Part shown: positions 34,245-46,200 of the stretch, piece by piece
How positions within the stretch are numbered: the first letter of the stretch is position 1
Layout: each line of letters begins with the position of its first letter
Assembly (NCBI GenBank): GCA_030248135.1
Contig: JASANC010002517.1
Coordinates: 1 to 64,000, forward strand
Direction of reading: 5' to 3'
Length of the DNA: 64,000 nt
Source: Theristus sp. LFF4_11
Lineage: Eukaryota; Nematoda; Chromadorea; Monhysterida; Xyalidae
Program-made: the position numbers and the translations under genes
Notes under the pieces: model-generated
What the model saw: the letters and a program-made list of their open reading frames with translations, nothing else
Database searches by the model: none
What the model was told of the DNA's origin: nothing

Positions 34245-37200
34245 ATGTCTCTGTACGCACGTCAAGTCGGTCTGCTGCTGCAAAAGCATCTGCGCGTTCA
34301 ACTGCGTTCGCCGTGTTTCACGATTTTCGAGCTCGTCCCACCGATCGTGCTGACGGCGCTGATCGTCTACGTCGTGAATATGGCCACTGAAGACGTCGAT
34401 GGTCAACAGGTCAGTCTGTGTTGTTGTGCTGACGCATATATGATGAATACCAGCAGCGAATAGTCGATCGTTGGATGTTTGTTTTGAGAAAAACTGAACA
34501 ACGGACTCGTCTACAAAGTTCTCTTCTTGTCACGCTGGTGAATTTGAAAAGCGAGGGAGCAGGCTGGTGAATTTGAAAAGCGAGGGAGCAGGCTGGTGAA
34601 TTTGAAAAGCGAGGGAGCAGGCTGGTGAATTTGAAAAGCGAGGGAGCAGGCTGGTGAATTTGAAAAGCGAGGGAGCAGGCTGGTGAATTTGAAAAGCGAG
34701 GGAGCAGGCTGGTGAATTTGAAAAGCGAGGGAGCAGGCTGGTGAATTTGAAAAGCGAGGGAGCAGGCTGGTGAATTTGAAAAGCGAGGGAGCAGTATGCG
34801 ATAAGATGGAAGTGAACCGATCTGTTGTAGATTCATTCAAACGTCTCGAAGGTAAATGACGTCATTTGCTTTGTGAACACTCGGTTGTGGAGTGATGCAC
34901 AGAAGTGGTTCACCCCTTCACGTATTACTTCATGTGAACGTATTCACCAATTTGAACGTCTGGGTTGCTGTTAGGCGTGAGTCATGACAAGCAAATGTTC
35001 CAGAGCAAATGAGTGACGTTATTTCGGTGTGGCCCGTTCGAGTAAACGAGCTGTACCCGATAAAATGCGATAAACAAGCCACGCAGCAACAATTATTATT
35101 TTTTTTTAGCGCAACTACACACACAATCCAATTGAGCAAGCAAATCCGGTAACGATCTGTCCGTTTTCGCTTGATTCCGAGGACGCCACGGAGCGAGTGC
35201 GACGTCCACGCACCGTGCTGTACGCGCCAGACAATCGATGGACCAGAGGCATCATGGAACAACTGAAACAGACGGAGCGGATCCTCGAGATTTTAGGTGG
35301 CCAAGCGAAAAGCTGGTGTTCTTCACACTTTTCCTTTCCAGAATAGTTTGGTTCTTTCCAAGTTCGGTCTTGTTGGCGCGTGTCGAGTTTGAAATAGTTT
35401 TGAATTTCCAAGTTTTTCGCAATTCACCGTCGTCGCACATGATGATCTTGCCGTCAGGTTTCGACGACGAAACTGCGGCGCTAGCGAACGCAACCAATCA
35501 GCAGACGCCTCCATTGTGTTCGTCGTATTATGCTGAAAGTGGCCGTTTCGGTGGCTACTACGAGCGCCACTATGAGTGCTCATCGTATAACAAAGCATTC
35601 GGTTGGTGCCATTGCGAAAGGTCGCTGTTGTATTGTCCAGTTTTGTTGTGGACCAAACTGATGAGACGATGAATGGTAGAGTTTTGACACCGAAGACTGT
35701 GCACTCGCTTGCAACACGCTGATGCTGCACAGACTAAACATCAAGATGTGTGCACCACACCCGTGCGACCGTGTGGGGTGTGCGCAGCCCTCAAACCGGT
35801 GTGCAGCTCACATTTGCGGAATAAAATGTGCTTACCATCACCATCTACATGCGCAGCGCGATTTCAAATACAAATACATTGCAACCTACTAAAGTACCAC
35901 GACTGTCAATCAATTGAAATCTTCGAATTTATTTTTGAATCAATTTTTATTTCGTTTGTGAAAATTTTGTCTCTTCCACCTTAGGCGCTGCGCGACATCT
36001 GTGAATTAAAATGATTGCTCACAGCAATTTCAGCAGCTCACAACAAAAGCACAATGAGCAGACCTCAATTTTGACTGATAGACCCCATGCGCGACATGGG
36101 CAATCAATTTCGAAGTAATTTTTCAAATTCATGTGTGAAACTTTTGTCTCTTTCAACTCCGACCGAGGCGCTGCGCGACGTAGCCGCCAGGCCCTGCGCG
36201 ACGCGCGACGTTTGCCGGTACCGGTACCCCCTAAGTACCCCCCGTGCACATCTCTGGTGCAGCAGCCCGCAAGAACAAACTTTGCGAGCTTTGCTTCATT
36301 GCACCGGCTGCCTTGCAAATGTACACAGCCCTCAGAATGATGCATAGCCCTCAAAACGGTGCCGCCAAAATGTCACCGCAAAATTTTCTTGCGGGCTGCA
36401 TGCACACCGGCTGTGAGGGCTGCGCACACCCCACACCGTCGCACGGGTATGGTGCGCACACGTTCGATATGCGAGCAGAGCGGGCACGGCACCGCTTGTG
36501 TGTGTGTGTGAACTGTGCATCATAAAGGCCCGTTGATGCTGACGTTTGCGCATACGTGACGTCATGGGGCCAGTTTGTTTGTCCAATAGTGCTACTCGCC
36601 GAGCGTCGGAATAAATTTGTGAGACAACACATTTCAATTTCCTCACATCACGTTGAAGAGCAGATATTGGAGAAGCAGTTTACGTGAAACAAAACGGAAC
36701 TGGCCTTTCATAATTTCTCGCAGTGGTGTAACTCTATTGGACTTATGGTTGTTAAAAAACCGGTTTTTTGTATGGCCACGAAAAACGCCGGTTTAGATTT
36801 TTACCGTTTTATTTCCCAATTTCTCAGCATTTTCTAAAACTTGGTCCTCAGAAGGGAACGTGTCAGAAATACAGTTGAAATTACTATATTTAAGTAGAGT
36901 GAAGTTCAATTTGGGTTTGGCACAGTTTATTTTTGAGTTTTGCAGAATGCAGTTTTGCGATATCATCGTCCAATAATTGTCAACTACCAAAATTTCAAAA
37001 AAATTATGGTAAAAAACCAGTTCAATATTTTTGCAAAAGTTAGGAAATACAACCCTGGTTTAGTGTGAACCGGGTCTTAACACGGTTATAAACGATGAGT
37101 CAGTAATGCAGTAGCACCAAATGCATGCTGCTTTGCAGCGGTCGTCATATTCGACGAGTGGCGGTCAAGCCGAATCGCGTATCGCATTCGAATGGCGCGT

Positions 37201-40200
37201 GTTTTTGACGACGCCAACAACGTTGAGATGGGCGAGTACGGGAGCTGGGCGGGCCACATCAGCGACTGGGGCTCTTCTTGGCCGGGATGGTTTAGCAGCA
37301 TAGACAACCCGCCGAAGATGTACTGCCAGCCACGGCCGCCGAACTATTTGACAGAGCACTTGTTTCCGGTGTTCGACGAGTGGAACGAAGCGAGGACGTA
37401 TGGTGAGCAATCTGTTTGGCTCTTGCTTTGCCGTGCGCCTTGTGCACTTGCCCGACAATTGAACGTGCCGAATAGAACAGCACTGGCCACTAGCACTACA
37501 TACATTGCTTTTGCAGAGTACTACCGGCAAATCGGTTTCCTCGCGCTGCAACAGGCGCTCGACCGTGCGCTGATCGTATCGCGAATACCAGGTAAGCGAA
37601 GTACAGCCTAACTCTATAACATATCCAAGCAGCAGACTGGTTGGTTATCACTTTTTGTATAGGCGTTGTTGTGAAGGCGGAGTTTGGTTTATACAGAATA
37701 TATGCAACACGTAATCAGCAACCAGCACTATTATCATTCTTCTGCAACTGCGCATGTTGACGTTGAAAGGGATGGGAGCTAGTTTCAAAATAGTCTAAGT
37801 GACCCGGTCCTATTTAGGGGATTCGGATCACTTTACAAATTTTGAATTCCGTTGTCATGCATAAAACAGTTTACCTATCAACGCACGCACTGAGTCTCGG
37901 AACCAAAAGAAAAGATAAGATTTCTTAAAAATTCGAAGGGAGGGATAGGAATCGCGATTATTATTTTTTTCTTTTGGTTGGTTCTGCGACTCAATGCGTT
38001 TGCCGACGAAGAAGGGGGAATCATCAGTTTTATGCTTGATGTGACAGCTCAAAACAGCCATAGTGTCCGAGGTCGAATATCGGGCACACAGGCCACTTCA
38101 CTTTACTACAAGCAGCAGCGCAACTGATTTCTTTCTATGTGCGCAATGAGCCGCCGAGCAAGTAACTAATGATAATATGATTACACCTCAACAGTCTAAC
38201 TCAATAACATATCCAACTAACTGATTGGTTGGTGGTCACGTGATGCATGCATTGAAGGCGAAAAAATTCACAGCAGTCCATCCACAGAATGCATGCATCA
38301 ACCAATCAGATAGTTGGATATGTTATAGAGTTAGACTGTAAGTTGCGCAACCAGTAACTTCCAGCCGACACTGACTGCTTGTCCATTTTCTTCCAGCCGA
38401 CGACGACGCGATGCGGCAGCGCGTCCAGAACGCCACCTATCAGTACGTGCGAGCGCCCTACGCGACGCCGAACCGACGGAGGAAATTCAATTTCGGCGGC
38501 CGCATCACGCTGTACGTGCTGCCGATCATCGTCGTCGTCTCGTTCTTGATCTCGTGCATCTACGCCGCGCGACTCGTCATTCAAGATCGCGAGTCGAAAG
38601 CGAGGGTCGGTTGATTCGAGGGTTGTTGCGGGCAACTTCTACATTTCGACGTGTTTTTCACGCATAAATCCAAGTCGGCTTTCATTTTAAAAACCAATTC
38701 CTGTCCTTGGTAATGTGCAAATGAAATTTGAGAACCAGAAATTTTTACTATAGATGTAGTAGTTGTAGCTGTTGTCTTCTGGCGGTATTGCACTCGGTTT
38801 TGTTGGCGGAGTAATTAATATTGCAGAGTTTAGGAATAAATACACACTGGCACGTATGATGTCATATCACAACAGTGCTCAGCTGATCATGTGCTGCTTC
38901 TTTGCGAGACTCTGCAACATTACTGCTCTGTGTATGATTGAGGGAGTGCGCTGTCTTTAGGCAAGGACTTTACCCAGAAACAATAAATTCGCGCACCGAT
39001 CTGAATTTGAAAGTTCACCATGCATGCATTCATTTTTTCAGCCCCCAGCGATTTGTGATCTTGAACATGATTTAGAGCCTGTGGATGTGCCTTGACAAAT
39101 CGTTGCAGGAGTACATGCGCACCATGGGCCTGTACAACAGCGCCTTCTGGCTGTCGCACTTTCTCGTGTCGTTCATCAAGTTGTTCTTCGTTGTGCTTGT
39201 GTTCTCGTTGATGATCCGCTATTTGGTGATCTACGGCAATGGATCAACGGTGTTGCGGTACACGGACGTCGGCGTGTTGCTGTTCATCATGCTCTTCTAC
39301 GCGGTGGCCATGATCACGTTTGCGTTCATGATCTCCACATTAGTCACCACCGGTCTGTGCGGTTTTCGGCCTTTTCGATATTTATTGTCCGCAACGAAGG
39401 ATAAGCGCTGATTTTACACTGGTATACTGATTGGTCCTAATGGCTTGATCCAACGAATCAGCACGCTAGATTCAAATGCCAGAATGCACAAATTTCGCCA
39501 TTCAACGTTGGAACACAAATGAGCTGTGCCAATTCCAATGCCACCATTTAGCGTGCTGTATTCAACTTTTTTATTGGCTAAGCATCATGCACGTTTTGAT
39601 TATTATGTTATTCATTAGCCGATAGTGTCACGTTTCTTTCAACCGCAGGCGCGCGGGCTACAATTTTCATACTGCTCTACTGGATCGGATCTCTGATTCC
39701 GTATTACATGATGAACTGGCCAAAGATTCAAATGGCCAACCCGTTTGGTGTGTTTTTGGCGTTTCCAGCGCTGAACAGCATCATGGCTGCTGCGTTCGAT
39801 TTGATTGGCAAAAGTGAACTCCAGGGTCAGTGTTTTTGTTTGTTCCTGTTTGTTTTCGTTCTCAGATGTCGAATTCAGTGGCTATTCTTACGGATGACTG
39901 TAAATCGCAGTCCGTGTTGTAATAAACAATACAGAGCGCAAAATTCACCACATTTCGCGTTTATTGGCTCTTGAGTTGAGACAGATCATTCGTAATTCTG
40001 GATTTTTTTCGACATCGACATTGCATGTTTGATTTTCGGAGCGGTTTTGCTGTTGTTTCGTCAGGCTTCGGCCTACAATGGTCAACGCTGACGTGGTCGC
40101 TGCAGCCGCAGGGCTCGCCGACGCTGCTGCAGATTGTGTTCATGCTTGTGACGTTCAGTGCGGTGTGCGTGCTGATCACGTGGTACGTGGATGCGGTGTT

Positions 40201-43200
40201 CCCGGGCGACGACAGTGCCCCGCAGAAACCGTGGTTCTTTGTGACGGTGCGTTGTTGGGTTTGGCACACGGCAAGTTCGCTGTTTGCCGTTTCGGAAGGT
40301 CGATGCATACCGCGATGGCATGCCATCTGGCTCGTCAATGCGGCGGACACCACACAGACCTGCCGATTGTGCTCCATTTAGCATTATGGTTGATTCGAGT
40401 AGTTCCCTGATGGGGTGCGGATCAACGGTGTACAATGAGCTGCACTCGATCTAGCTGATTGGTTGCTTGTTTTTGAATTGGACTCCCTGATGACTCATGA
40501 TTGATTGGTTCAACCAGCCAATCAATCGGCATGCCAGATTCAAATTGCTAAAGTGCATAACTTTCGGTTAACTATAAAAGCCAGTTCATACTGACGTATG
40601 CTGACGTACGTCAAAGGCACGTCTCATTGGACGACCATGATAATGTGCAATTACACGAAACCTGACGTGCGTGCTGTGCCGTATAGGTACGCGTTGTCAG
40701 TATGAATGGGCCTTAAGAGCTAAACAGCTGTTTTGTGATGAATGCAATTCACAACGAGCAAATGAGCAAATTTTATTGTTGCAGAAATCCTACTGGTGGA
40801 ATTTCCCGGAAGCAAAACGGTCCATTCTGCGAAGTGAGAACGAGGAAAACAGCATCGGCATGAATGGTGCCCATGAGGTCGCAATACAAGTGAAATCGTT
40901 GAAAAGGGTAACGCGAACATTCGGGGGCTTTACCAGACTGTCTTGTTTTTACCATTCTTTTTTTCAATGTTGTGTGACTTTGCCGTATTTTCGGGCCAAT
41001 GGATCACTTTTGGAATTTTAAATTGCCGCGTCATGGTTTTCCGTTTTGCTTTTATGTCCGTGCGTGCACGGGGTCTCAGAATTAGGAAAAATGACAACAA
41101 AAAGTTTTTCCTCAGGTCTTCACGGATGGAATCATTCAAAAGTCGCACTTCACTGCGGTCGATCGGCTGAGTTTCGAAGTGAAAGCGAACCAGCTAACAG
41201 TGTTGCTCGGGCACAATGGGGCTGGAAAGTCAACAACGTTCGCAATGTTGACTGGTAAACTGGCGTTGTTTGAACAAACTTATCATTTCTACTGTTTTGT
41301 TATTTTGTTTTGGCGGCTGAATTGTAATTCGTTTTGTGTCTTGCATTGGTCATCACAAACCTTATTGCAGCAGTGTTAGTGCGCGCGCTTTAGTCTCTTG
41401 AAGTGAAGTGAAGCAGTGGCTATTCATGCTTTTTGAGTTATGAATGCGAAATGAAACACCGCCGCACCGGCACGAAATGAAGATTGATGCCTCATGTTCC
41501 ATCAGCTTGATGGGCGTTCAGATAGCGATGCACACTGTCCAACAACAACTGCTGTTTCAAAGTGACCTCACTTCATGTCGCTGAAAAACAGTCTTTCCAG
41601 TTTTATTCCACTCCGCTCAGGCATGATCGCGCCAACGAGCGGCACGGCCGTGGTTGCTGGCTTCGACGTTCGCTGGGACATGAACGAAATCCGAAAACGA
41701 ATGGGCTTCTGTCCGCAGTACAACGTGCATTTCAATAAATTGACCGTCGTCGATCATTTGAAGTTCTTTTGTCGGGTGAGGTGTGGTCTTGTTGTTCAGG
41801 CAACGAAGCTGAACCTGGAGTTGTGTGGTTTGTTGTTGTTCATTGCCGTCGCGTCGCCACTGTGGAAAGGGTCGCATCAAATTTAGCGACAGCCAGGCTG
41901 CACATGAGTGTTTGTTACCATCTCCAGAACACGAACGTTCACTAGGACGCTAGTTGTACGCTACAACAGCCGAAACCACCAAATTGCTCAGAGCTTGATG
42001 ATTCGTTCACTTGACGATATCGAGACAAACCGATAGCAAGCTAAAGTGAGAAAAAGAAACTGCCAAACCCGTTTTCAGCTGAAGGGGCGTCGCGTTGACA
42101 TGAACGAGATCAACCATCTGCTGCAGTTGTTGACGTTGGAGGAGAAACGTGATGCGCGCGCTGAGACGCTCTCTGGCGGGCAGAAACGCAAACTCTCCGT
42201 TGGGATCGCGCTGGTCGGCCGATCGGAGGTCGGGCAAATCGAGATCACTCGGTTTACAGATCATCTATAAATTATATACAACTAGCTGATTGGTTGCGTG
42301 CGCACACACGCACGCACATGTGTTGCATGCATTCTGTGAAGGTAGACTCCGCCGCCCCAGCAGTGCATGCGCAGAATGCGTGTATCAGCCTGCACAGAAT
42401 GCATGCATCACACAGAGGACACAGTCCACAGATTGTATTTTCCACAATCCACAGCGAAATACAGTTAAAGACTGTATTGACAAACTTCATTAAATGCTTT
42501 TGCAGATTGTTCTGTTGGATGAGCCAAGCAGCGGCGTGGACACACAGACGCGACACGAATTCTGGCGGCTGCTCAGGCAGGAGAAAACGAGCAGGTACGA
42601 GTCGTACGACTTCAACCGACAGTGAATTGAATAATTTGTGCCATGTGCAGCCGTGGTTTAGTGTGATTACGTGTGTTTCGAAATCAGTCTCTAAATGTGT
42701 CTAGAGAACCGCATTATTTTCTCCTAACTGTTGTCCTTGTCATTTCATTATGCGATGGCCAGTTGATGGAAAGCATTTTTTTCATTGAAGCATGTTTTGA
42801 AACTTTGTGAAAAGCAACATTACAGAACGATCCTGTTGACGACGCACAACATGGAGGAGGCCGACTACCTGGGTGATCACATTGCCATCATGACCGGGGG
42901 TAAACTGCACTGCGAGGGGAACAGTCTCACGCTGAAACACCAGTATGGTCAGTTGGTATAGACGTTTGTGGCTGGATTTTAGAAATTTGTGTTGCTGTTC
43001 TCCCTCAATGGCTCCAGAAACCCCGAATGTACCAAATTCCGGTTGTGTGGTGTTGGGGTGAATGGACGAGCAGTGTCCCGTGAACGACGAGACAACATGA
43101 AGAAGAAAAGTTTGACACCAAACTGGACGTTTTCCTTGACCACTCAGGCGCCGGCTACCATTTGAACGTCGTTTATGACGCGCCAGCATCAGAGAAATCA

Positions 43201-46200
43201 AAACAGGAACAAGCGACCGCGGAGCTGCTGAAGGCGTTCTGTGAAGGTGACATCGAAACGAAGTCGTCCTCGAGGAAGGAGACCGCGTTTACAGTGCCGC
43301 TCGAGTCGAGAGCGCGGTTTGTGCTTGGTTGTGATCTGGTTTTTTGGTTTTTAACGCGTTTCAATGTTTAATTTTGTGGTTTACTTTGCAAAGTTTTGGG
43401 AAAGTTGAAGTTTTCAGCTTATTCAGTTTTTCGGTCAGTCAATCTGCAGGTTTTTTGCAGTTTCCCAGCGCTGTTCAGCGCCCTGCAGCAGCGACAGTCT
43501 GATTTGCATATTGCCTCCTATGGTGTGTCGGTGACGACGCTCGAGGAAGTGTTCTTGAGGTGGGTGGCCGTTTTTGGGTTTCCGGTTCCGATTCTCTCTG
43601 TTAAGACCTGTTCATTCTGGCGTATGCTAACGTACATCAAAGGCACATCTCCATGCGCGCTAGTTAGCACGACCACGATGTGTCGTGTGCGTGTCCGAAC
43701 ATTCATACGTTTGCATGAACAGCAGTAGGCTGAACTCAAGACCTCGCCTGACATGCCGTTTTGTGTACGCAAACGTCAGTACGAACGCGCCTTTACAGTC
43801 GAGCTGGAAACTCAGAGTCACTCAGCTGACTGGCTGATTTTGAGTCCGGTTCACTGATTGGTTAAAACAAGCTCGATACAAAATCGCATGCGAGACGACA
43901 CAGCTCGTGCCGACTCTGTTGTTTCACTCACATTACTCGGATGTTTCGTCGCATCTTGTTTTCTATTCAGAGTGGGCGAAGAGGCTGAGAGCACTGGCGT
44001 TGGTGTGACGCGGGCGGAGACGAACGTGAATGTCAACGGTTGGCTGCATTTGCAGAACTGTCAATCGATCTGTAGATTTCATAATCAGACAAACAACCAA
44101 ACGCAGTTCAACAAAAAAAAAACATTTGTGTTGTTTTCGTTCAGAGTTCTGCGCACGCGAGCGGCTTCGTGGTGAAGCACGATGGGTGCAACATTTGCGC
44201 GCCATGATCTACAAACGATCGGTCTATTGGTGAGCGACTGATGTTCTTCTGATCGTTTTGAATCGCAACATCGATGCTGATTGGCTATTTTGCGCTAAGT
44301 GTCAGCAAGCCAGCTAATTCTCACGTTTTTCCATGCGATTAGCGGACCAAAAGAAGATGTGGTGAGTGACAATATTTCTGAACGAAACACAAACGACCAC
44401 TTTTCGCGCAGGCTCCGCTCATGCGCCGACTTGCTCGTGGTGACCGCAATACTGGCGGTGGCGCTGTACGCGATCATGGCGTGGCACAAGAGCACGGCAC
44501 TGAAGGACGCCAGCAAGATGGGATACAATGCGGGCGCCACCATTGACCCGGATGAGCCGGCACTCGAGCTCAGTCTCGCTGCGTACGAACGACTGTACAA
44601 GCAGACTGTGAGGGCGTTTGCAACCGACGATAAGGACATGGACGCGTTGGCTGAGAGGTCGCAGCGCAGTATTGATTTTGTGATTCGCCATGTTCGCCTA
44701 TTTTACCACAGTATTCACACTGTGCACTTCACTTTTCACTTTTCATCGAGTGTGTTTCCCAGACGCAATCGCAAACATTCACCAACATTCGCATGCGTTA
44801 TAGCGTCTGCCGTGTGAATGTGGCTCCGATGTGTCTGTGGAATTCAATCAGATCGAGACACTCGGAAGCGAGCGAAAGAAACACCAGATGTTACGACCAT
44901 TCAGTGTGCAGCATTCAACGTTTGCAGCTATCTATCGGCGGCGACAGCAGCAGCGGACAAAGCGACGGTGCCGCTGTCTTCGACTAAAAATTTGTCCGAA
45001 GAAATATTCGATCATTTCCATTCGATCTACGCCACGCAGCAGTGGCGCCGGGCACATCGATCCGTCGTCGTGTCTGCGGCGTTCACGAAACAACCGCAAA
45101 CAACGTTGACTGCAGTTTATAGAGGTGGTTGTGCTCATGTTATCACTTCTTTGGATATCGTTGGAATGCCATCAAAATTTTCTGTGTGTGTGTGAGTGTG
45201 ACCCAAGAAAATGCCCGTTCTCACTCCACTGTTTCATGTTGTTTTTGTCATGCGTCTGTTTGATCATGCTTTTTTCCCTTTTTGCTCAGCCGGCGCGTTC
45301 CACAGTCTGCCGATATCGGTGAACCTGCTCAGCAACGCTCTGCTGCGCTATGCGACCAAGAATCACAGCGTGTCCATCGTGGCCGTCAATCACCCGATGC
45401 AGCCGGTAAACTGCTGTCAAGTGTTCACGGGGTTTTTGTTTGTTGTTTGTGTTTGTACCATATACCCACGCGACGGTGTTTGAGGGCTGTGCGCTACTTT
45501 GACGTGCACATTGATACCGTCGCATGGGTTATGGGTATGGTTTTTACAGTTTTACTTTTACTTACGTGCAGTGACGAGTTTGTGGATAGTTGACATTGCA
45601 GATGAAGTTAAAAAATGGTGTTGGTTCGGTCAATCAACCAGATATTCAATCGTGACTGAACAGAATGCAGAAACTGTTGCACGATCTCTTGATGCAGGTC
45701 GACATCCGTAGCCCCGTGAACGCGTCGGACGCATTCGGCGAGAAGACGGCGCTGATGAGCGTCTCGAACCTGTTCATGTTCATCGCGATCGCGTTGCTGC
45801 TCACGGACGCGTGCGCTCGGCTGCCGATCGCCGTTGCGAACGAGCGAACCTGCGGCATGCAGCATCTGCAGGTGCGTCGCTGCTGAGCGGGCAGTTTTTG
45901 GAACTTTAAGTAGCGAGAGAGTGGCGATTTGGTGCGCCAGAGAACAGGAAAATAGATCACATTATATTGAATATCACGTGTAATTACACGAAATAATCAC
46001 AATAATCGCCCAGTATCAACTTTAATGTTAAAATCAAAAAGAAAACTCGGAAACCTGCGTGCATTGTTGTTATTTGGAATGGCTCAACTCGCCGGATTTT
46101 CAAGGAGCTGTGTGTGAGTGCGTTTGCTGTGCTGTCTCGTTGAATGATCAGGTGACGCACACCACGCCCACGGTGCCATTCCGTCCGATTGACATGCACG

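Noticed and set aside
34411..34840. Long minus-strand frames with repeated [11 protein letters not shown] units
   Set aside because: Produced by the 29-bp minisatellite, whose three units form an 87-base, frame-keeping period; it lies in an ABCA intron and has no other coding signal.
35602..35672. Extension of ABCA exon 3 to GAAAG/GTCGCT at 35620
   Set aside because: It ends in phase 2, whereas the next exon at 37139 needs phase 1; the donor at 35601 fits, though an undetected small exon in between cannot be excluded.
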